In this document: positions 56,990 through 64,000 of the stretch, piece after piece | Position numbering within the stretch: the first letter of the stretch is position 1 | Layout of the letters: every line of letters starts with the position of its first letter | DNA from: Hexactinellida sp. DTS-2022 | Taxonomy: Eukaryota > Porifera > Hexactinellida | Direction of reading: 5' to 3' | Assembly: GCA_028753945.1 (NCBI GenBank) | Contig: JAPNXP010000016.1 | Span: forward strand, 1,116,001-1,180,000 | Length of the DNA stretch: 64,000 nucleotides | Notes under the pieces: generated by a model | The model's database searches: none | Told to the model about the DNA's origin: nothing | The model's input: the letters and a program-made list of their open reading frames with translations, nothing else | Made by a program: the position numbers and the translations under genes

Positions 56990-58342
56990 TCTACATATTA
57001 TGAGGAAATCTTAGGTATTATACATACTAACTGAATATACGTTTTAACTGTAACATAGTATGTAAATGTTTGTGTTTTATTAGTATAGATAATACACACA
57101 AATCTACTATTATTTTCCAATGATATTATGAGTAATATAAACACAAATATTCTCTCTGCTCTGCTGTTGCTCATTCTTGCTCACATTGATTCGCACACGC
57201 CTCATAACTCACGGCATAAAGTGGATAACTAGATAATAGACAAATAATAAAACAACGTAAGTAGTAGATAATAATTACACAAAAAGTAGAGATGTTTATA
57301 GGAGTTTATACTCAGAATTCGATACTATTCAGCAATAAAATCCTTAAGTATTGATGGGCAGAATAGCCACGTAAATGCTATTGATTGAAGCAACTGTGAT
57401 CTGTGTTGATAGATCAAGAATTTCATCAAGAAATTGCTCCATATTGAATTCAACATCACTAGTGGAATAGGGAGAAGATAACTATGTACTTCACAAAGTT
57501 TTGCTGGTCACAAATATATTTAAATTACTAGAAAGCTTGAGTCGACGCTGGTTTTCAATAATTTGAGATAAGAGATATTATAATTAAGAAACCCGACATC
57601 ATACGATATAGCCCGAGATGGTTCACATGGATTCTTCTGCAAAAGGAGGACAATACATAGGACAAGACACAAGGCCTAGTCAAAATGGTTGTAAAGCAGC
57701 CAAGCATCCTAAAACAAGTGCATTTTTGTTTACTCAATTTCCCAGGTTTTTATGGTAAAACTTGCCAAACATCTAACAAAAAATACATAATTTCACAAAT
57801 AAAATCGTTCATAATTAAAAGTCCACTTCAAACGTATTCCATTAATGGTGTTCTAACTTTAATAACTAGTACTTTTAAAATCATTCTCAAATTTTTAAGC
57901 TGCTAGACGATAAACATGCTTTCTACGTCAAACACGGAGCTGACATGATTAAACTTGTTCTTTCAGAATTAATTAATTAACGTACATCTTGAAAGGATGT
58001 ATAACTACAATCAGGGGGATAATCACTAATCAACTTTAAAATTTACTAGATTTAAGAATTGAAATGTTTATATGTCCGGTTCGTCCATGAATTTTCCGGA
58101 CTGCTGCATCTCGAGTTGCATGTAGAGGTTACAACTTAAAACCATGAGAACATTAGGAAACGAAAGCACGCAGTGTTCCCATGTACGAAGTCTCGCCTCA
58201 CTCTCATGGTCTGTTACAACCATGCTTGGTGAAAAGGAGAAACTACTGATATAGAATAGCGAGAAAGCAAGGGCGCTAAAGGTTGCAGGCATATCCAGGT
58301 TTCATGTTGTGTGCAAGGCTCAAAAAAGAAAGCTTAGATGAC
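56990..58342. other. Gene-free AT-rich DNA
   Basis: No supported feature. The open frame 57685-57906 has no recognisable motif. Confidence 0.5.
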
Positions 58343-58514
58343 CAGGGCCGCATTGAGGGTCGTCTGGGTCCTGGTGCTGCCCAAAATTTCAGGACCCCTA
58401 TATGTCTTACATCCTACCAACCCCACACCATTCAGAATAAAATTAGCTTACAATACTTACCCCACAAATCGCACACTAAAGGACACGACAGAAACAAAAC
58501 AATTTTACTTTGAT

Positions 58515-60566
58515 AAGCTTCTTGCGAGACTATTTCTTTGCGAATTCATCAATCACATCACTGAAATCAAGCTTGCGCAATATCTCTTGCTCTATGCTTC
58601 TAAGGGTGACATGCCCAGACGATCTTGGCCCATTCACGATCGCAATTGGTTATTCATTGAGCCCGATCTAAAAAGGAGCGTTCACTTTCCTAGTTTGTAA
58701 TCATCATGCAGAAGTAGATCCGAATCATTATGTAGACGTTCGGAAATGTCTGATCCTAGCTGAGGTCTATGAGAAAGAAGAACAAACGTAACTCGCTGAA
58801 AATTTTAACATCTGGTTTCTTAGAAGCTAAGGACTAATGATCCTGCACTGATTTCACAAAACTAACGAATTGAATAAGCTCGACAGAGAGATCTCCCTCT
58901 AAATCTTCTGGATATGCGCGAACCAGCCGCTCAGCTGCAACTGTGATATCGTTACTTGAAGTTGTGTGGAGGTTGCTGAGCTGAGGAAGCTTAAGTTGGC
59001 GTCAGGCTTTCATCCAGGCAAAGTTTTCTGCGCCCGTAGATTAAATTTGAGCTCGTTCACAAGCCGCCTAAAATCACAATTTGTATTACGTCTATGGGAG
59101 GATTTCTCGATTTTCGCGCTTCTAGACAAGTTTTCTTTAAAAATTACGTGCCTGGAGGCGCGTCGCGCACGCCTGGATGAACCCCTGGTTGGCGCAGATA
59201 ACTTCGTAAGCATTCAGCCGATGCTGCATACTGCCTCCTCACCAGTTCCAAAGTCCCATCGAACATTCCGCTTGTGCACACGGTTATTTTCTGAAGTATT
59301 TCTACATGTCCAACTCGCTCTACTCCATAACACTCAAAGTAGTCGAACTTGTCACGCTTCTGCTGTACGAAGTCGATCAAACTATTCAACAAACCAACAA
59401 CTTTGTACAAAGCTATGCAAACCGTCTGCATGGTGATGCTGAGCTTGTTGAACTGAGCAGAATTCAAACCATACCTCGGTTAAAATCGCCGTTTCAAACT
59501 GGTCCATACGAATCATACGATCCCGTATACCTCGCGCCTCTACACGGGCATTAGCGGTATGATTGACATACACGTAGTTAGCAATTTCTCAGATCGCTGC
59601 CAAATTAGCGTCATAACCCTTGGCTGAAGCTACTGCAGCGTCGACTCGTGCTGACCATCGAGTGGTCGACAGATTCTGGACCACTAAGCCGCATGCTCGT
59701 TTTGATCATAGGACTGCCAATGACATTTCTTAATGTCAATTACATGTTGATCCACAAACGTTAATATCCTCGTCGCCAGTCCAGTGTTTTGCATCATTAG
59801 TAGAAAGTACACAAAGCGTTCGACCGGGCAAGAGTGCAACACATAACGAATCACATACGTCGGCTGATCGACGTCAGAGACATCAGGCGTCGAGTCCACC
59901 GATACTGAAAAATGACCAGCGCAGTTGATTTCGCTATTAATTTGTCCAAAACGCGTTAGCCCATTACGGAGACGAACTCATCACATACAGTAGAGGACAG
60001 TATGACGTTTGCCGCCACCCTTGTTAGCATGTTGGCGAATATGCTTGGATAGAAACGCATCCTATTCAGCTATCAATTTCAAACAGCCAAAATAGTTCCC
60101 ATTGTTCTGAGAACAAATGTTTTGGTCCGATCCACGAAGTGCAAGGCCGTCTTCTGTTATAAAATCGAAGAACACTGACAATACGGGATAGCAGAGCGCG
60201 GCCAGTATTCACATTCAGATTCATACTCTGAATTAAACCTTTGTCAATATCTTCTCCCACAAACCAATATCACTGAGGTACTAATTAATTATGTGCAAGA
60301 TTCAGACTCCTCGACCGGAGCGCTAGCACCGGATGTTCAGGCAAAGGTCCCTCTATCATATCTGTATGCATTAATTAACTCACTAAGATCAGTTGCTTGA
60401 AGTGATTGAGTTGAAATTCACCTAGAGCACTAGACTGAGAAGGTGCGACATTGTGTCCAACGAAGACATCTTAGAGAGCATCGCAGCATGCGATACTATT
60501 TTGGCAGTAGCCACTTTGCGCTTCGCAGAACCAGATTTGCCCTCATGAGTTGACATTTTGTGACTA
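58515..60566 (-). pseudogene. hAT transposase, ZMYM1-like (TTF-type/DUF4371 group)
   Basis: Read on the - strand in several frames. The N-terminal basic segment GSAKRKVATAK is at about 60550. A GLLELI-like region lies near 60090 in another frame. The VDSTPDVS..DQPTYVIRYVL region is at 59900-59800. VNHTANARVEARGIRDRM is at about 59570, then DKFDYFECYGVERVGH at about 59340. The C-terminal dimerisation part includes AAERLVRAYPEDLEGDLS at about 58940 and RKLDFSDVIDEFAKK at about 58540. The order and motifs are those of ZMYM1-like hAT proteins. Stops, shifts and the MITE at 59003-59187 show it is dead. Confidence 0.8.
59003..59187. mobile_element. hAT-like MITE inside the transposase relic
   Basis: Ends CAGGCTTTCATCCAGGC and GCCTGGATGAACCCCTG. 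TSD GTTGGCGT (58995-59002) and GTTGGCGC (59188-59195). GCGCCT family. Confidence 0.9.
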
Positions 60567-60846
60567 AACCACGAATTATATTGCAAGTTGAGTTTGTAAG
60601 AATATTCAATATTAATCATACTCTGGTAATAGATGAAACATTGTAGTTGGAACAACACACCAGTAGATAATATAAATATCATCCAATATAAACCAAGAGT
60701 ACATTCGAACTCCTTTTGGATAATAGTAGTCTATAATTCAGATTTAAGCCAATTAGAATGCATTATAAATCCTACAAAACGAATAACAACTGTTCAAAAT
60801 TACTGTCGAACGAATGATAACAAATTTTGATCTAATGAAGCACCCC

Positions 60847-61011
60847 CATAGGCGTCTTAACCCGCCCGGGTTCCCGGAAATTCCCGGAAATGTCCGGGCG
60901 GCACGGAAGGGTTGCCCCTATGCTACTAATACTATACCCGGAGTTTATCCGGACAATACCCGGAATTTCCGGGCGGCCCGAAGGATTGACCTATGCATTT
61001 ACGACGCCATG
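60847..61011. mobile_element. hAT-like MITE with perfect TSD AGCACCCC
   Basis: Ends CATAGGCGTC and GACGCCATG. AGCACCCC at 60839-60846 and 61012-61019. CCCGGAAATTCCCGG-type motifs repeat inside. Related ends at 63189-63386. Confidence 0.9.
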
Positions 61012-61897
61012 AGCACCCCCATTACCCTTCGAAAATCCTCATATTACCCCATTTGGGGTAATTATCCCGGGCTCGGAAATCCTGATGTAGTATAATCAAG
61101 TATGTATATACTATAGTGCAACTTCCTTATCTTACTGTGCGAGTTGTGCCGGGCCCTTTCTATTTTGCTCTTGGCGAATCTACAGGGGAGAACTGTCTCG
61201 AGGCCCGCTATGCGGGCCCCCCAGGCTCTGGGCCCTGGTGCTGCAGCACCCATAGCCCCCCGTTAATGCGCCCCTATGAATGACGGTTGACGAGGCATAT
61301 ATTTTGTTCTTGGATGGAGGACTTGTACGTACCAGTATAATAATAAACTCAAAGGCAACCCTTAAAAATTATCACAAAATCCCTTGCTATAGTTTGGGCA
61401 TGTGGATTCCCGGGCGGTTTCCAAATGTTTTGTGTGTATGGGTTATCTGTTGCCCCTGTTGTATTTGAGCATTATGAAAAACTCATCATTAATCCAAAGG
61501 AGATTAAAAGAGATTAAAAAGTTATGAAAGTGGGATCTTCCCCCCAGTCACTCCTGAAGAAGCCTTTACGAATGTGACCCAGATTTTTAAAAACTCTATA
61601 TATATATATATATAGAACTGGAATTGAATGCTCTTAATTTAATTTCGTTTACTTTAATCCATTGTTTAGAAATCAGAAATGCAGCGGTTCGGCAATTTCA
61701 TGAACCGGACCTGACAATCACTATATTCTGTACGGTCCAGACCACACACTTAAAATTTTGGACTGGTCCGAACCGATCTTTATTCTGAGTATACTTAAAG
61801 CATTCCATCGGGATGTTTTGTAGATTAATTTCCATAAATATACATTCTTTATTGGTTATAGTGTAACTAATATAACAAAATATACTTTGGTTTAAAG

Positions 61898-62854
61898 CAA
61901 GGTTAAAACCGCTTCAACAAATATTGATTTAACCGACTAGCTGTTCAGTCAAATGTATTTGGTAAACCGAATAGTTGTTCAACCGAAAAATTTGTTACAA
62001 CCGAATATATTTGGTTAACCGAAAAGTGATGTTCATTTGACCAAATATCGTTTTTTGTATTTGTTATTATCGTTTAGGAGAATAAGGTCACCGTTTATCA
62101 CAATTTGGTCAAACGAATGACCAAATATATTCGTAAAAACCAACAGCATTAAAGTAGCGCGCTCCATTTTTAAAGAGCGCAAGGTGGAGCGCCTTTTTTA
62201 ATTAGAGGAGCGGAAGCTGGAGAGCGCTCAAATTTTCTAAGAGCGCGAATACTGGAGCGCACTCATTTTTCAAATATCACAAATCCAATACAAAATTACC
62301 TAAATACGTAATAGAGTAATCACGAAACATAGATTGATTGGATACTTACATACATAGGCAGAAGGAATTTGATTATGTACTCAATAGATAACATATATGT
62401 ATACATATATATATGTATATTCATTTCTATCAATTTACTATTTCGTTACCTTGCACTTACAATTATATTATATAAACTAGGGCACGTATAATTTGATACG
62501 TAAATATTTATAGATATAAATCTAAATAATATGAACCTAACTAAGTTTCCATGAGGTTTCCGCAGTTTTTAAACGCGAAATCAGAATTAACTAGATACAC
62601 ATCTTTGTTTATCTAGTTACTAAGTACATTTGGTGCACATAAATGAAGGAGCGCAAAGTGAGCGAAAGCTCCTCTTTTTTTATCAGAGGAGCGAAAACAT
62701 CAGCGCCGCTCCTTTTTATTATTAGGAGCGCCGAGCTCCAAAATGCCTTTCCAACTAAATACCATTACAGATATTCGCGAGGCAACCGAATATCAAATAT
62801 TTGGCAAATAGTATTTGGGCAAACAGAATATTTAACTATTCCGTAGCAACCTTG
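61898..62854. mobile_element. hAT-like element with perfect TSD GTTTAAAG and motif arrays
   Basis: Ends CAAGGTTAAAACCGC and TTCCGTAGCAACCTTG. GTTTAAAG at 61890-61897 and 62855-62862. Near the left end 'accgaata.ttg' motifs repeat. At 62155-62270 and 62645-62740 clusters of GGAGCGC in both orientations face each other. No transposase. Confidence 0.9.
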
Positions 62855-63026
62855 GTTTAAAGTAATTGTAATAAACTGTTGATACTCGACTATTTTAGGT
62901 GATAGTATATCACTAGGCATAGAAAATTAGAATGACATCGATTTAAGTTTTAAGAAAGGCTTAATTTTTCTCAAATTTCTAGCTAGCCATAGTCGCTCAA
63001 CGGTTCGGACCGATCACGGTCTGGAC

Positions 63027-63695
63027 CAGTGGCGGCGCTACGGGGAGGCAAGGGGGAGCCCCCCCTCTGAGCCCCCCCCCCCCTCCGAGCTGCAATAGAA
63101 TATCATCCTCATAAGGATATTACATTCATGTTGTCCCTGTACCTTTGAATTAGAATGAATATTTGAAAATTAAAGCATATACAATAGTCATAGGCGTCGA
63201 ACCTGACGGGGCCAAAGCCACGTGGCCCCGTCAGGTTTTGTTGATTTATAGTTGTGTCTTCTAGTAGTTTATGCTTTTGCTTAGTTTTTGTTGGCAAAAT
63301 TTAAATTTCGACGTAATGAACCCCGAAGTCTAGTGGGCCTGGCCCCGTCAGCTTTAACCCGAAATCTAAAAAGTTCGACGCCTATGACAATAGTAATTGG
63401 AATTTGGAATTCATTTGTTTTCATTTCGTAATCGCTGATTCACTATTTAAGTCATATAATTCATTAAAAAATGGCAAACAATTTTTATTATTTCTTTTAT
63501 GAAATTTTCAAGTATTCCTAAATGCCTTCACCGCTATACCAATCGACAATTCCCTTTCTGTTGTAGCTCCTTTATTACTATAAATTTGATGGTTTCTTAA
63601 ACTTTATACTATAGTCTTGTAATGGAGCATTAGAAAATATTCATTAATTGTGCCCCCCAGAGCCCCCCTGATTAAAAATCCTGGCGCCGCCACTG
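63027..63695. mobile_element. hAT-like MITE with perfect TSD GTCTGGAC
   Basis: Ends CAGTGGCGGCGCTACGG and CCTGGCGCCGCCACTG. GTCTGGAC at 63019-63026 and 63696-63703. Same family as 6024 and 43170. Carries the nested MITE 63189-63386. Confidence 0.95.
63189..63386. mobile_element. hAT-like MITE with perfect TSD ACAATAGT (innermost)
   Basis: CATAGGCGTCGAAC and GTTCGACGCCTATG are perfect 14-bp ends. ACAATAGT at 63181-63188 and 63387-63394. CTGACGGGGCC/GGCCCCGTCAG repeats inside. Confidence 0.95.
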
Positions 63696-63813
63696 GTCTG
63701 GACCATAGAGCCACGATCTGGACCGACAAACAGTAATTACGGACAAGACAGGAACCGTTGGTCTGGTCCGGTTGAAGTCTGGACCGCGGTTTGGTCGCAT
63801 CCCTAATAGAAAT

Positions 63814-64000
63814 ACTGCAATTAAATAGTAGCCTCCTCGATTTCACAAGTTGAATTAACATTTTTCGCATGTTAAAGATTAGAGTAATATTTAACTAGTT
63901 GAATCATTCTAATTATTAAAAGATGGAACAATTAAATTAAATTTAACAGTTTACTGAATCTTAAGTGTAAGAAAACAAAGAAATTTGGACCCCAATTATG
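63814..64000 (-). repeat. RL module continuing past the window end
   Basis: AGTAGCCTCCTCGATTTCAC and AAGTTGAATTAA match RL at 35040 and 36330. GGACCCCAATTATG at the very end matches 36480. Confidence 0.7.

Larger units (their letters stand above)
58343..61276. mobile_element. ZMYM1-like hAT transposon, dead, with nested MITEs
   Basis: Ends CAGGGCCGCATT and (inverted) AATGCGCCCCTA. Flanks TAGATGAC and TGAATGAC agree at 6 of 8. The subterminal CCTGGTGCTGC occurs at both ends. It contains the transposase relic and two younger MITEs. Confidence 0.75.
61674..63805. mobile_element. hAT-like element in RL, holding nested elements
   Basis: Left end CAGAAATGCAGCGG, right end (inverted) TAGGGATGCGACC. 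TSD TTAGAAAT (61666-61673) and ATAGAAAT (63806-63813). TCCGGACC/GGTCCAGACC motifs lie in both subterminal regions. Without the two first-level inserts it is about 490 bp. Confidence 0.75.

Overview
This window looks like nuclear DNA of an invertebrate-type animal genome. It is AT-rich, its exons are joined by GT-AG introns, and most of it is transposable-element sequence. The species cannot be named from sequence alone. There is no sign of bacterial, plasmid or phage organisation, and I saw no tRNA, rRNA or CRISPR array.

One host-like gene can be followed on the + strand. Four open exons (27726-27910, 40585-40663, 42803-43162, 47697-47931) have good splice sites and intron phases that agree at all three junctions. 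The introns are filled with transposons. The product is a Ser/Thr/Tyr/Asn-rich protein that I do not recognise. A second gene-like relic is a decayed THAP zinc-finger reading frame on the - strand (19.8-20.3 kb).

The rest is a layered record of mobile DNA. 0-4 kb: a broken Ty3/gypsy integrase end and small repeats. 4.3-6.7 kb: an element with 0.39 kb terminal inverted repeats and nested MITEs. 7.9-17 kb: mariner-like and hAT-like elements, with two dead hAT transposases. 18.6-19.3 kb: a LINE 3' end. 20.4-20.9 kb: a fold-back element whose arms are tandem 21-25 bp units. 21.4-24.9 kb: an apparently intact PIF/Harbinger transposon (transposase plus Myb/SANT-like protein) abutting its own MITE. 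29.3-30.7 kb: a GC-rich satellite fold-back. 33.5-36.9 and 48.3-56.5 kb: a large modular dispersed repeat (called RL here) punctuated by perfect hairpins. 43.8-47.0 kb: a 3.2 kb inverted duplication. 48.9-53.8 kb: a nearly full-length but inactivated DIRS tyrosine-recombinase retrotransposon inside RL. 58.3-61.3 kb: a dead ZMYM1-like hAT. 61.7-63.8 kb: hAT elements nested several levels deep.

Many insertions can be bounded to the base by target-site duplications: 8 bp for hAT-like, TA for mariner-like, CTG for Harbinger, 9 bp for one palindromic family. Several are further confirmed by a second copy of the host repeat in this same window that shows the empty site. These internal empty sites make the insertion claims strong without any database search.
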